Below, piece by piece: positions 1 to 8,494 of a DNA stretch of 64,000 nucleotides. This stretch comes from Anaerolineae bacterium (GTDB lineage Bacteria; Chloroflexota; Anaerolineae; Aggregatilineales; J027). The notes beneath the pieces are model-generated. The model made no database searches and was not told the DNA's origin. It was given only the letters and a program-made list of their open reading frames with translations. Both the position numbers and the translations under genes were made by a program. Each line of letters begins with the position of its first letter. The stretch's first letter is position 1. The stretch is taken from positions 1 to 64,000 of the forward strand of contig WBUL01000003.1 of NCBI GenBank assembly GCA_008933735.1, read 5' to 3'.

Positions 1-558
1 CTCTATGGCGAAAATGGTCGCTGGACAGCCATCCCGAAAGTGACCTTTAATCATCTCTATGCGGTGAGCTTCGGCGCGGAGAATGACGGATGGGCTGTCG
101 GTGAAAATGGTGTGCTGCTGCATTATTCAACGGAACAAACAGCACCGACGCCAGTAACGAGACATATTGGCAGCCCGATGCTCACGGAAAACTGGACGTG
201 TTACCTCCTGGAAGGCGAAAATCTGATCCGCTACACCTTCATCTTTGAGCCATATGCCGAAGGCGAACCCCTGCTGGCAACCGGAATCCTGCCCGATTAC
301 ACGCTGGTGCTGCTTTCCGGAGATTATTTGACCGATGCCCCTGACGGATTTCCTGTCCCTGATGCAGCGCGGGGGGTTCGCTGGCTGGTGCTGCGGGAGG
401 ACAAGGTGCTGGGTTCTCAGGCTGTTCATTCCCCTGACCGAATATTCCGCCTCGTTATTGGGGAAAACGGACGAATCTGGGGCGCGGTATTCCGGTTGGA
501 CGGAACAGAAACCCTGGCGGGGGAAATTCCCGCGTGTTATTACGCCTCAGCAAAATAA
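1..558 (+). CDS. Ycf48-like/BNR beta-propeller protein, 3' part only
   Basis: The frame is open from the first base of the window, so the true start lies upstream and only the last 185 or so codons are present. The first 45 residues carry a repeat of the type VSFGAENDGWAVGENG followed by LLHY, characteristic of Ycf48-like/BNR propeller blades, which usually mediate protein or ligand contacts in secreted or envelope proteins. The remaining 140 residues have no motif I recognise and look like a C-terminal extension rather than another blade. The stop overlaps the stop of the convergent transpeptidase fusion gene by 19 bp. Family assignment rests on one blade only; the specific role is unknown. 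Confidence 0.6.
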   Translation, partial: LYGENGRWTAIPKVTFNHLYAVSFGAENDGWAVGENGVLLHYSTEQTAPTPVTRHIGSPMLTENWTCYLLEGENLIRYTFIFEPYAEGEPLLATGILPDYTLVLLSGDYLTDAPDGFPVPDAARGVRWLVLREDKVLGSQAVHSPDRIFRLVIGENGRIWGAVFRLDGTETLAGEIPACYYASAK

Positions 559-2594
559 GAATCGGGGGCAGTCAGCGCCGCCGCTTCGATTTTAGCAATC
601 ACATCCGGCCAACCGATCTTGGCAGAAGCCATCCCTGGTGGCAGGAAATACTGCTTTAAATCTTCCGGGTAATCCACGACGATCACACGCACCGCAGGAT
701 AGGTCTCTGAAGGATATTCGTACACTTTGGATTCTGGCTGTTCCATGCCACCCAGCCACCGGAACAACAGTTCATCCAGCGGGCGGGTGTGATTTCCGAT
801 GGTAACCATCCAGTTAGGGATATTGATGCAGCCCGCGGAGGTGCGCTTGGTGATATTGGTTTTGTTCACCGTCTGTTCCCAGCGCTGCCAGGGCGATCCA
901 TGAATGGCAAATCCTTCGTTATCGAAAAAGGCAGTAAAAGGAACCCCTGGGGCCCAGGGCTGCATACTGCGAGCGAACCACTTGGTCGTAATAACATACG
1001 AGCCGCGCGGCGTCGCAAAGGGGTTCAATACAATCGGCGTCTTGATGAGCAGGGTATCTTTTTCAAAGGCGATCAGTTCGCGGCTGATGAGGCTGATAAT
1101 CACGTATTTTTCGCTGTGTGTGGTCGAACTATCGGCGAGGTACGGAATTGGCTGTGAATATTCGTAGGAAATCGGCCACAGGTCGCTGAGTTTGACGTAC
1201 ATGGGGTAACCTAACCGGAACTGGACGTTATCCGCAGGCGAATCGGGGATAAGCTGCACCCATTCGTCATCATCAATGGTCTGGTAGCGCACCAGGGCAC
1301 CCTGCATCAGCAGATGCACTCCAAATCGTGTATTACTGATGACCGGATTACGAACTGGGTATTGCTCTGATGGGGTGCTGTAGACGCGGATGCCTTCTGG
1401 TCGGACAAAAGCATAGTTGTACTGGCCCGGACGAAAATCGGCATTGAGGGTATACGCCTGTGTCAGATGCTGATCGTACAGCAGGGCGTAATTCAGTTCA
1501 CGGTCAAGTGTTTCCTGCATCCGTGCAATGGTGGTGTCATATTTGCCCTTGAGAATGTCATCCATGACCTGAAAAATCGGCTCTACTTTTGTGTCTGCAT
1601 TGGCAGACATAAAGATCAGCAGGTAGCTTTTGCCGTCCGGGTTGTGGATGATGCCGCCATCGGTGATGACGATGCCTGCCACACTTTCATTCACGCCAAG
1701 GGAGCCGCTTTTGCTGTAGGAAATACTGCTGTTGTTATGCGCCAGTTTTTCAAGGTTGGTGCGGCGCTCGTCCTTGATGATACTCAGCACGGTTTTGCAG
1801 ATTTCGCGCTGGCGCTCGCTCATGGCGCTCCACATCCAGGCATAGTACAGCCCCAGATCACGCGGGGTCATCATGTTGCTGTAGGACACCAGTTTATAAT
1901 CAATGTTGGCTTCGCGCCCCACAAAGCGGCTGTCAGAGGGATTCATCCCGGAAATACCGTATGCCCAGTCGCTCATGCCGGAAAGCTGCGAAATCCCAAC
2001 AACCTCCCGCGACCAATCGTTAAACAGGACAAGCGGTTCGGTGCTGCCTTTTTGACGGGCTACATATTGCAGTACAACACCTGTGGATTTGTTGTCGCTG
2101 ATGACGATCATTTCGTGCAGGCTGAAGAGAATCGGACTGTGCTGTTCCCAGGCGGCGCGGTATGGTTCCGGAACCTCGTCTGACTGGCGTGCCGTCCAGT
2201 ATTCCACCGGAACGCTGCCCCACACGGATTCGTCGATCTGATGGACAAAATACATCAACACAGCGCTTTTGAAGGCGGAGGCGATGGGAAAAAGATTTTC
2301 CGTTTTGAGCCCTGCCAGAAGCTGGTTGTCGGTCATGTCATACAGCAGCAGCCCCACCGCCGACACGCCAATCATCTCGGCAAAGACATCATTCAAAGCA
2401 GCAAGATAGGGTTTTTCCAGCCAGTTGAGATAGTTTTCTAGCACGGCCTCGTCAGCCAGGGCAGGATTCGCCTCACTGTTGGGGAATGAGGAGAAGCGTG
2501 ATTCTTTCCTGTGCTTAAGAACTAATTCTGGCGCGGCGAGCAGGGCGGCCATATTTCCTAAGAACTGGCGTCTTGACTGCGTTTTATTGCTCAT
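540..2594 (-). CDS. Serine beta-lactamase-fold / L,D-transpeptidase (YkuD) fusion, exported
   Basis: A 684-residue protein joining two peptidoglycan-related modules. The N terminus has a twin-arginine-like signal (SRRQFLG, residues 7-13) followed by a hydrophobic run. Residues about 60-350 carry the three marks of a class A beta-lactamase/PBP fold: SxxK (S106-K109), SDN (166-168) and KSG (295-297, in the place of KTG). The C-terminal part has YkuD-type L,D-transpeptidase marks: HG at 565-566 and the SxGC signature with C589. The first module could be a beta-lactamase, D,D-carboxypeptidase or esterase; the second would make 3-3 cross-links or attach proteins to peptidoglycan. An AGGGAA ribosome-binding site lies 11 bases before the ATG. 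Each domain is well supported; that the two active sites cooperate is inference. Confidence 0.8.
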   Translation of the reverse strand: MSNKTQSRRQFLGNMAALLAAPELVLKHRKESRFSSFPNSEANPALADEAVLENYLNWLEKPYLAALNDVFAEMIGVSAVGLLLYDMTDNQLLAGLKTENLFPIASAFKSAVLMYFVHQIDESVWGSVPVEYWTARQSDEVPEPYRAAWEQHSPILFSLHEMIVISDNKSTGVVLQYVARQKGSTEPLVLFNDWSREVVGISQLSGMSDWAYGISGMNPSDSRFVGREANIDYKLVSYSNMMTPRDLGLYYAWMWSAMSERQREICKTVLSIIKDERRTNLEKLAHNNSSISYSKSGSLGVNESVAGIVITDGGIIHNPDGKSYLLIFMSANADTKVEPIFQVMDDILKGKYDTTIARMQETLDRELNYALLYDQHLTQAYTLNADFRPGQYNYAFVRPEGIRVYSTPSEQYPVRNPVISNTRFGVHLLMQGALVRYQTIDDDEWVQLIPDSPADNVQFRLGYPMYVKLSDLWPISYEYSQPIPYLADSSTTHSEKYVIISLISRELIAFEKDTLLIKTPIVLNPFATPRGSYVITTKWFARSMQPWAPGVPFTAFFDNEGFAIHGSPWQRWEQTVNKTNITKRTSAGCINIPNWMVTIGNHTRPLDELLFRWLGGMEQPESKVYEYPSETYPAVRVIVVDYPEDLKQYFLPPGMASAKIGWPDVIAKIEAAALTAPDSYFAEA

Positions 2595-2653
2595 ATCAGA
2601 CGTTCCCTAGATGTCTTGCACAGCGTTACATTATCTTCAGGAAAAGCTGAAAT

Positions 2654-3649
2654 TCAATGCTGGGATGTGACCTCTCGCGTGAGGCGACCGAAGGAAAGTC
2701 CCATTGCAGACAGTCCCCAGATGCCTCCCAGCACAATCGCGCCAATTTCAACCACCCACAGCGTCCAGGAATAGCTGGTCGCAATGGCGGTATCGTATCC
2801 GGCAGTTGTCAGCGCCAGTACCGCCGCCGCCTGAAAAACACCAATCGCGCCGGGGAGGGAAGGGGCAGCGATGCCCAACGCAACGAAGCCCGTAACCAGA
2901 AATCCCACACCGAGCGTCGGTGATTTTTCCAGGAAGGCGAACAGCCCCACATGGAAAAAGGCAAAATACGTTGACCAGGTAATCGTGGTGAGAATAAGGG
3001 TGTTGAACAGCCGTCTGGGGGTGGCGATGATTTGCAGGCCGTTGAGCGTATCTTCAACAAATTTGATTCCCCGGTGCGCCAGCGAGTCGGGCAGGGGGCG
3101 GCTGATGATATGCAGAATCCGTAAGATGAATGGGTGGGTGCGCGGCAGAAAGATCACCACCATCCCGCCAATGATGGTTATGACCATCAGTATACCCAGG
3201 GTGGAGGTTGTTTCCGCAGGCAGGGCGGCATTGTCTGGCAGGAGCGCCAACCCTAACCCAACACACATCAGGGCGAATGACAAGTCCAGCAGGCGTTCCA
3301 GGGTCAGGGCGGAAAGCCCCGCGCCGGCGCTGTGCCTGGGTTCGCGGCTCATCAGTAAAATGCGGGCAAATTCACCTAACCTGAATGGCAGCACGGCATT
3401 AAAAAAATAGCCGATGTTGGTAATGTGGAACGAGCGCCAGAATGGGAGATGCGCCTGTAAAAAATGCTGCCATCGCACCGAGCGGATCACCATCGAAAGC
3501 GGATAAACCAGGCCCATGATGAGCAGGTAAAGGCCATTCGCGCCGCGAATGTTGTCAATGACTTCCTCAAAATTGACCTGAGAAAACAGGATGATGACCG
3601 CACCTATTGAAAAGACTGCACCCAGAATAATGGGGAGAAAACGCCGCAT
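2654..3649 (-). CDS. UPF0104 / lysylphosphatidylglycerol synthase TM-region family membrane protein
   Basis: A 331-residue integral membrane protein with about eight hydrophobic segments. The motif NAVLPFRLGEFARILLMSR (about residues 83-101) and the later PGAIGVFQAAAV stretch are typical of the YbhN/AglD/MprF-transmembrane family (flippase-like domain). Members move or modify lipids; the aminoacyl-transferase domain of MprF is absent, so no lipid aminoacylation is claimed. A purine-rich AGAGGAAGAGAG sits directly before the ATG. It reads in the same direction as the downstream transpeptidase fusion, 59 bp apart, so the two may share a transcript and an envelope function. Substrate unknown. 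Confidence 0.8.
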   Translation of the reverse strand: MRRFLPIILGAVFSIGAVIILFSQVNFEEVIDNIRGANGLYLLIMGLVYPLSMVIRSVRWQHFLQAHLPFWRSFHITNIGYFFNAVLPFRLGEFARILLMSREPRHSAGAGLSALTLERLLDLSFALMCVGLGLALLPDNAALPAETTSTLGILMVITIIGGMVVIFLPRTHPFILRILHIISRPLPDSLAHRGIKFVEDTLNGLQIIATPRRLFNTLILTTITWSTYFAFFHVGLFAFLEKSPTLGVGFLVTGFVALGIAAPSLPGAIGVFQAAAVLALTTAGYDTAIATSYSWTLWVVEIGAIVLGGIWGLSAMGLSFGRLTREVTSQH

Positions 3650-3755
3650 CTCTCTTCCTCTGCTGTTTCGCTAAAAGCTAATTAGTTCTGCCGTCATTCT
3701 TAAACAATATTTCCCTGATTTTATTTCCTGATTAACCAGAACATTCTCTTCTGAC

Positions 3756-3764
3756 TGCTATAAT
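3756..3764 (+). promoter_or_regulatory. Extended -10 promoter for the membrane protein at 3789
   Basis: TGCTATAAT is a perfect extended -10 element 24 bases before the TTG start. No good -35 hexamer is seen at 17 bp, which fits an extended -10 promoter. It is followed by a strong AGAAAGGAGAGG ribosome-binding site at 3771-3782. Confidence 0.6.
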
Positions 3765-3788
3765 GACACCAGAAAGGAGAGGATTCTG

Positions 3789-5522
3789 TTGGCCGCGCGA
3801 CTGTATTACCATCGCTGGGGGATCATGTTTGCCCTGCTGAACGCGCTGCTCATCGCCTTCTGGGTACAGGAAGGTTTTGAGTTTGCCGCTGTCAACTACT
3901 TCCGTGACCAATCTGTTCAGCTTCCGATCATCTACTCATACAAAGACAGCAGTTTATTTCAGGGTGACATGGTTCTGCAAGCGCGTGATTCTTACGTCAC
4001 CTGGTTTTACCCGGCACTTGGACTTATTTCACGTTATTTGCCGTTGTATTTTGTCATGCTGGGTTTGTATGTCGCTTCTACCGGTCTTACCCTGGTGGCG
4101 GTTTATTTTCTGGCGGAAACCCTGTTTGATAAACATGCAGGCATGGTTGCTGTGCTGTTGTGGGCAGCGTGGCTGCCGAATCCAGGGGGCGATTTTTTGC
4201 ACTCGTCCTTCCCAACGCATACCACAACCGCCATCGGATTGCAGCTTTTGGGGCTGGCCCTGGCCCTGCGGAAACGGTATATGTTAGGGGCGCTGCTGCT
4301 CGGCCTGGCGGCCAATATCAATGCGATGACCAGCGTGTTTATAGGTATCGTGTTGGGATTCGGCTTTCTGGGCAGCCGCCAGGAATGGTCGTGGAAGCTG
4401 ATCCGGCTTCCCATTGTTATGGTGCTGGCGGCCTCGCCGACATTGTGGTGGAAATTTGGCCTGTCGCCAGACGCCGACAGCCTTTCGATAGAGCGCTTTG
4501 TTGACATTATGCGGCTGCGGTTGTGGTATGCGGTGTTTCCATTTTCCGTCGAGTCGCATTTGTGGCTGTTGTTTTTCCTGGTGATGGGACTCTGGCTGTA
4601 TTCGGCGCGATTCGCATCGACTGAGGTCAATCATCAGATGTTCTGGATGTCCCAGGGAATCTTTTCGCTCTTGGTGATTGGCACAGTGTTCACTGAACTT
4701 TATCCCATTGAGATGGTTATCCAGCTTCAACTGCTGAGAAGTACATGGGTGCTGAATCTGTTCGCCATGCTGTATTTTTCCAATATGATCGCGCTCTGGC
4801 TGCGCGGCAGTCGGCAGCAGGTGATCCTGGCGTTAGGGCTGACGTTTATCCTGGCGCTGCCCAGGGTGGTGCTGGAATTGTTTCCGTTGTCGCAGCCGAC
4901 TCCGTATGAACTCTATCAGGATTTTGATGCAGTGCGCGATGGTTCAACCGTAACCCCCTTTGGGGCGTTTGGCTTGACCGTGCTGATTGCTTCCGTACTG
5001 GGGGTGATGTGGCGCATTATGCCGGAACAGCAGCTCCGCAATACCAGACGATTCATGGGCTGGTTTGTGTTTGCTGCGCTGATGTTCGTCGTGCCGCTGT
5101 TTGTGGATACCGCTGTTCCTTCCAGGCACGCCGTTCTGACGAGAGACTGGCAGGAGACACAGCATTGGATACGCAGCAATACCCCCAAGGATGCCTATTT
5201 TGTGACCCCGCCCACGCTGGATGGTTTTCGCGTTTACGCTCAACGCGCCAGTTTCAGCGATTGGAAAGACGGCACGCTTCTGATTTTCAATCGGGACTTG
5301 GCCGCCGAATGGCTTGAGCGGATGGAAGCCCTCGGATTTGACCGGAAGCGCTTCAATTTTACGCCCCTCACACAGTCTCAGCTTTGTTCAATTGCCGCGC
5401 GGTATCACCCCGACTACGCGGTTGTGTTTCTCTCCTGGCGGATTGAAGGAACGGCCATTTTTCAGAACGATTCCTTTGCTGTCCTCGAAACTGACACGAT
5501 ACCATGTGACAAAAACGGTTAG
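3789..5522 (+). CDS. Multi-pass membrane protein, DUF6798-like
   Basis: A 577-residue protein with roughly ten to twelve hydrophobic segments and a soluble C-terminal tail from about residue 440. The tail (DWQETQHWIRSNTPKDAYF, then a segment with GFRVYAQRASFSDWKDG) matches the pattern I associate with DUF6798 proteins and with membrane glycosyltransferase-like proteins ending in an extracytoplasmic domain. The start is TTG, chosen because AGAAAGGAGAGG lies 6-7 bases upstream; no ATG fits as well. It is monocistronic between divergent and parallel neighbours. Function is not known; a role in polyprenyl-linked sugar transfer is only a guess from topology. Confidence 0.65.
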   Translation: MAARLYYHRWGIMFALLNALLIAFWVQEGFEFAAVNYFRDQSVQLPIIYSYKDSSLFQGDMVLQARDSYVTWFYPALGLISRYLPLYFVMLGLYVASTGLTLVAVYFLAETLFDKHAGMVAVLLWAAWLPNPGGDFLHSSFPTHTTTAIGLQLLGLALALRKRYMLGALLLGLAANINAMTSVFIGIVLGFGFLGSRQEWSWKLIRLPIVMVLAASPTLWWKFGLSPDADSLSIERFVDIMRLRLWYAVFPFSVESHLWLLFFLVMGLWLYSARFASTEVNHQMFWMSQGIFSLLVIGTVFTELYPIEMVIQLQLLRSTWVLNLFAMLYFSNMIALWLRGSRQQVILALGLTFILALPRVVLELFPLSQPTPYELYQDFDAVRDGSTVTPFGAFGLTVLIASVLGVMWRIMPEQQLRNTRRFMGWFVFAALMFVVPLFVDTAVPSRHAVLTRDWQETQHWIRSNTPKDAYFVTPPTLDGFRVYAQRASFSDWKDGTLLIFNRDLAAEWLERMEALGFDRKRFNFTPLTQSQLCSIAARYHPDYAVVFLSWRIEGTAIFQNDSFAVLETDTIPCDKNG

Positions 5523-5611
5523 CTGTTGAGATGGGGCGATCAAAGACTCGTGCTTTTGATCTTTCAGCCTCGAATTGTGAAATTCATCACTTATTAAATG
5601 TTCTGTACTAT

Positions 5612-5639
5612 TTGACCATTATGAACGATCTGCTATAAT
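5612..5639 (+). promoter_or_regulatory. Sigma-70 type promoter for the GbsR-like regulator / prenyl synthase pair
   Basis: TTGACC (5612-5617) and TATAAT (5634-5639) are separated by 16 bp, and the -10 is preceded by TGC (extended -10). The GTG start of the regulator is 35 bases further on, giving a short leader. This is among the best promoter matches in the window. Confidence 0.75.
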
Positions 5640-5674
5640 CTGCTAATGAGACAAAATTCACAAAGGATGTCCCC

Positions 5675-6088
5675 GTGACTGCCGAGAATAATCTGTATGA
5701 AGGGCTGTTAATTCTGGGAAAGATGCTGGGCATGAGCCGCAGTGTAGCAATCATCTTTGCACTGCTGCATAGCTGCGAATCTCGCTGGACGGTAGACGAA
5801 CTGGTTGAAGCGAGTGCACTCTCAAAAAGCGCGGTGAGTCTGGCTCTGCGTGACCTGATGCAGATGGGAGCAGCACAAGAGGCTATAGCGTTGGGCGAAC
5901 GCAGCCGTTATTATACGGGACACCCCGATTTGGTTGAAAGTGTGACCGAGATTTTCATGGCGAAAATCGGGTATTCGCTGTCTGAATTTCGGATAAAGAT
6001 CGAAACTGCATCCGGGCCACAAAATCGCCTGGATCAGGCGCAGGCGCTTCTGGAGCGCATGGAAGAGGCATTAAGGCTTAGAGGATAA
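5675..6088 (+). CDS. GbsR/MarR-family winged-helix transcriptional regulator
   Basis: A 137-residue protein. Residues about 12-75 form a winged helix (WTVDELVEASALSKSAVSLA is the recognition part, followed by the wing GERSRYYTG), the arrangement of GbsR-type MarR relatives. The C-terminal 50 residues are helical and probably dimerise. The start is GTG, preceded by AAAGGA; the nearby ATG at 5667 is out of frame. The gene ends 7 bp before the polyprenyl synthase and shares its promoter, so the two are probably co-transcribed. Whether it regulates isoprenoid synthesis or itself is inference. The ligand is unknown. Confidence 0.8.
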   Translation: MTAENNLYEGLLILGKMLGMSRSVAIIFALLHSCESRWTVDELVEASALSKSAVSLALRDLMQMGAAQEAIALGERSRYYTGHPDLVESVTEIFMAKIGYSLSEFRIKIETASGPQNRLDQAQALLERMEEALRLRG

Positions 6089-6095
6089 GGGAAAC

Positions 6096-7073
6096 ATGGT
6101 TGCTGCAAATGGAACAAGCACAAAAGCTGCCTGGCTGGATGGGTTGCAGGATGACCTTCATCTGCTGGAAGGAAAAATGCTGGAAGCCTCCAGTATGGGA
6201 CATGAAACGCTTGATGGTGCAGTCCAGATGATTATCAAAGCCGGGGGCAAGCGTCTGCGCCCTGCGATCACGTTCCTGGTTGGGCGGTTGTTCCGGGCGA
6301 ATTTTTCGCCTATTTTGTCCGTTGGGGCGTCGGTTGAACTGCTCCATACAGCAACACTGGTGCACGACGATTTGATTGATGGAGCCGCAGAACGTCGAGG
6401 GGTGCCAACCCTGCACAGCAAAATGTCAATGGGCGTGACTGTGCTGACCGGCGACTTTTTGTTTGCGAAGGCCGCGGCGCTGGCAGCCGAAGCGAACAGT
6501 GTGCCCGTCGTGAAGTTGTTTGCGGATACCCTGGTGAAAATCTGTCAGGGGGAGATTCTGCAAGCCAGGACGCGCTGGGTGCTGCCGGATTATGACGTTT
6601 ACATTGAGCGGATTTATGGCAAAACGGCGGCGCTGTTTGAAGCTGCGGCTGTGTCGGCTGCCCTCATTGGCGACGCGACAGATGCTCAGGTTGCGGCCAT
6701 GGCGCGATATGGGCGTAACCTTGGGCTGGCGTTCCAAATTGTGGATGACGCCCTGGACTTTGTCAGCACAAGTGAAAACCTGGGCAAACCGGCTGGTAAT
6801 GACATGCGGCAGGGGATCCTTAATTTGCCTGCGATGTATTATGTGGAGCAGGGTTATATTTCCGACGCTGATCTCCTGGAACGACTTGAATCGAAGGATG
6901 AAACTGAGAAACTGGTACGGGAGATGCGGGCCTCTGGCATGGTGGAACAGTCGCTTGAAGTCGCGCAGAGTTACGCCCGCAAGGCTGCCGATGCGCTGAA
7001 TATCCTGCCCGGTGGAGAAGTGCTCAAGGCGCTGGATGCGGTCACGAGCTACGCTGTTGCCCGGACCATTTAG
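6096..7073 (+). CDS. Polyprenyl diphosphate synthase (trans-isoprenyl chain elongation)
   Basis: A 325-residue trans-prenyltransferase that condenses isopentenyl diphosphate with an allylic diphosphate to make the polyprenyl chain of quinones or related lipids. Visible motifs are GGKRLRP (50-56), the first aspartate-rich motif DDLID (91-95) with downstream RRGVPT, and the second motif DDALD (217-221) followed by GKPAGND. Length and motifs fit long-chain synthases (IspB/HepT/GGPP synthase class). The residues before the first motif that set chain length (LLHTATLVH) suggest a medium to long product, but chain length cannot be read with certainty. The TAG stop lies at the very edge of a palindromic repeat element. 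Confidence 0.9.
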   Translation: MVAANGTSTKAAWLDGLQDDLHLLEGKMLEASSMGHETLDGAVQMIIKAGGKRLRPAITFLVGRLFRANFSPILSVGASVELLHTATLVHDDLIDGAAERRGVPTLHSKMSMGVTVLTGDFLFAKAAALAAEANSVPVVKLFADTLVKICQGEILQARTRWVLPDYDVYIERIYGKTAALFEAAAVSAALIGDATDAQVAAMARYGRNLGLAFQIVDDALDFVSTSENLGKPAGNDMRQGILNLPAMYYVEQGYISDADLLERLESKDETEKLVREMRASGMVEQSLEVAQSYARKAADALNILPGGEVLKALDAVTSYAVARTI

Positions 7074-7250
7074 GCTTTTCCAGAATTGAAATACAACACC
7101 CAAGATGGGCGGGTGACGCACCTTCTGTGAACGCGCTTAACACCCGCACCCTACCCCATTTGGCGTCATGCACCTGGCAGGGGCAGCGTGTTAAGGGCGT
7201 CAGCCTGTCACCTGCCCAGTATCATTATTTTCTTGGAAAAGCCTTAGTGC
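7070..7250. repeat. Palindromic MITE-like element, copy A (long form, 181 bp)
   Basis: Terminal inverted repeats TTAGGCTTTTCCAG and TTGGAAAAGCCTTA bound a nested palindrome. Subterminal arms GGGCGGGTGACG (about 7109) and CCTGTCACCTGCCC (about 7205) are complementary with few mismatches, and inside them GCGCTTAACAC pairs approximately with GTGTTAAGGGC. The whole element could fold into one long hairpin. A shorter, inverted copy lies at 25428-25535. The left end contains the TAG stop of the prenyl synthase. No transposase is encoded; any open frame across it is spurious. Confidence 0.85.
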
Positions 7251-7297
7251 ACGATCATCAACGGCTGCACCTATACCAACGGCTCTCAGGGTGCGGC

Positions 7298-7702
7298 CTA
7301 GCGCATAAGCTGCAAATAGCTGACCTTGATGCAGTTGTCCATCACGATTTGCAGACCCGCATCTTCTGCCAGCGCCGCCGCTTGGGGGTCAGAAACCCCT
7401 AACTGCGCCCAGACGACTTTTGCGCCCACTTCGATGGCTTCCTCGACCACACCCATCAGATATTCTGAACGGCGGAACACATTCACAATGTCAATCGGCT
7501 CTGGAATCTCCTTCAGCGAGGCATAACACGGCTCGCCGTTGATCGTCTTGACGGTTGGGTTGACCGGATACACCGTGTAGCCAAACTGCCGCAGTGCCTG
7601 GGCAATCTGATAGCTGGTACGGTGGGGCTTTTCCGAATGTCCGACGACCGCAATGATACGAGCTGTGCTGAGAATGTCATGCAGGGTGGCTTTATCTGGC
7701 AT
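7298..7702 (-). CDS. CoA-binding domain protein (YccU-like)
   Basis: A 134-residue single-domain protein. The Rossmann-type N terminus (IIAVVGHSEKPHRTSYQIA, residues 16-34), PVNP (47-50), the DIVNVFRR segment (about 70-77) and WAQLGV (98-103) match the CoA_binding_2/YccU family. Members bind CoA or a related nucleotide but their physiological role is not established. It is the last gene of a four-gene minus-strand operon and overlaps the gene before it by 11 bp. Length is normal for the family, so no truncation is evident despite the nearby repeat element. Confidence 0.88.
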   Translation of the reverse strand: MPDKATLHDILSTARIIAVVGHSEKPHRTSYQIAQALRQFGYTVYPVNPTVKTINGEPCYASLKEIPEPIDIVNVFRRSEYLMGVVEEAIEVGAKVVWAQLGVSDPQAAALAEDAGLQIVMDNCIKVSYLQLMR

Positions 7703-8072
7703 CTTGCCCCTCCAGGCGAGGAATGGAAAACAGGTGAGATTTCTGGTCGAAAGGTTTAAGAATGTCTTCGCCGTAGTACAGGCGGGCCTTCAGGACGTAA
7801 TTTCCTGCCGGATCCGGCACACCGCGAATATGCATGGTGAACTCCATCTTGGTGTGCATGGTCTCTATGACGCTCAACTCGGAAACCAGGGCCGTGTCAT
7901 CGTTATCCGTAAGGAGGGCAATGGCGAGATTGGGCCGGACTTGAAAAGGGGTCACGTGAAGCGCTACCCGTACCCGCCATCGATCCTCATACACGCTGCT
8001 CTCCAGCAATTCGATTTTGACCTTGTCTGGCGGCTGAGGGACAGCGTCCGGTTCAAAAAAGTTGATGGTCAT
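7692..8072 (-). CDS. Conserved-looking protein of unknown function, beta-rich
   Basis: A 126-residue soluble protein with no signal peptide and no motif I can assign. The alternation of charged and hydrophobic residues (KIELLESSVYEDRWRVRVAL, then MHTKMEFTMHIRG and GNYVLKARLYY) suggests a single beta-sandwich domain. It overlaps the preceding ACT-like gene by 4 bp and the following CoA-binding gene by 11 bp, so translational coupling is likely. Its place inside a tight operon is the only hint of its role. It is real by coding context rather than by homology. Confidence 0.65.
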   Translation of the reverse strand: MTINFFEPDAVPQPPDKVKIELLESSVYEDRWRVRVALHVTPFQVRPNLAIALLTDNDDTALVSELSVIETMHTKMEFTMHIRGVPDPAGNYVLKARLYYGEDILKPFDQKSHLFSIPRLEGQDAR

Positions 8073-8494
8073 GCTTTTTGTTTATCCTTCAATAGCTGCC
8101 ATGCTTTTGGGAACTTATCCGCCTCTACCAGTAAATGATCTCGGTGGAAAGCGCCTATAGGGATTATCGGAATTTCTGCCTGAGCCAGCAAATCCGCGAT
8201 AAACGCCATGAATCCCGTCAGGGTGGGGGGGAGCTGGATGTCAAAAGTAATCAGGCGCATCGGCTTTGAGTAATGGGCGTGGCGCAGCCTGTCACGGTAA
8301 TCTTCCAGGCACTCGGCAGGAATGAACAGGGTCACCTCATCCTTGTCCGCAATCAGGCAGCCAAAGGGGTCATTGACCTCTGCGAGAACCGCTGCTGCAA
8401 GCGTGATGGCCCGCGGTGGCAGACTAACCATCAGATACTCTATGTCGTCGGTATAAAGCTCGGCATTTCTGAAATACTCCAGTGCTTCAGTCAT
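8069..8494 (-). CDS. ACT-like domain protein
   Basis: About 141 residues if started at the ATG at 8494. The upstream open frame extends to 8602, but that stretch lies within the 3' end of the preceding gene, and the ATG at 8494 overlaps that gene's TGA, a usual arrangement for coupled translation. The C-terminal half (FDIQLPPTLTGFMAFIADLL, AEIPIIPIGAFHRDHLLVE, then AWQLL) follows the ACT_7/CASTOR-type pattern in which paired ACT folds bind an amino acid. No catalytic domain is attached, so a small-molecule sensor role is inferred. Its partner may be the ParB-fold protein encoded just before it. Confidence 0.6.
   Translation of the reverse strand: MTEALEYFRNAELYTDDIEYLMVSLPPRAITLAAAVLAEVNDPFGCLIADKDEVTLFIPAECLEDYRDRLRHAHYSKPMRLITFDIQLPPTLTGFMAFIADLLAQAEIPIIPIGAFHRDHLLVEADKFPKAWQLLKDKQKA

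Noticed and set aside
5523..5575. GATCAAA...TTTGATC inverted repeat after the DUF6798-like gene, considered as a terminator
   Set aside because: The arms are short and AT-rich, the loop is long, and no T-run follows.
7127..7402. A plus-strand open frame of 91 codons starting in the palindromic element
   Set aside because: It runs through the repeat element and then antisense to the CoA-binding gene; its apparent sequence has no protein-like character.
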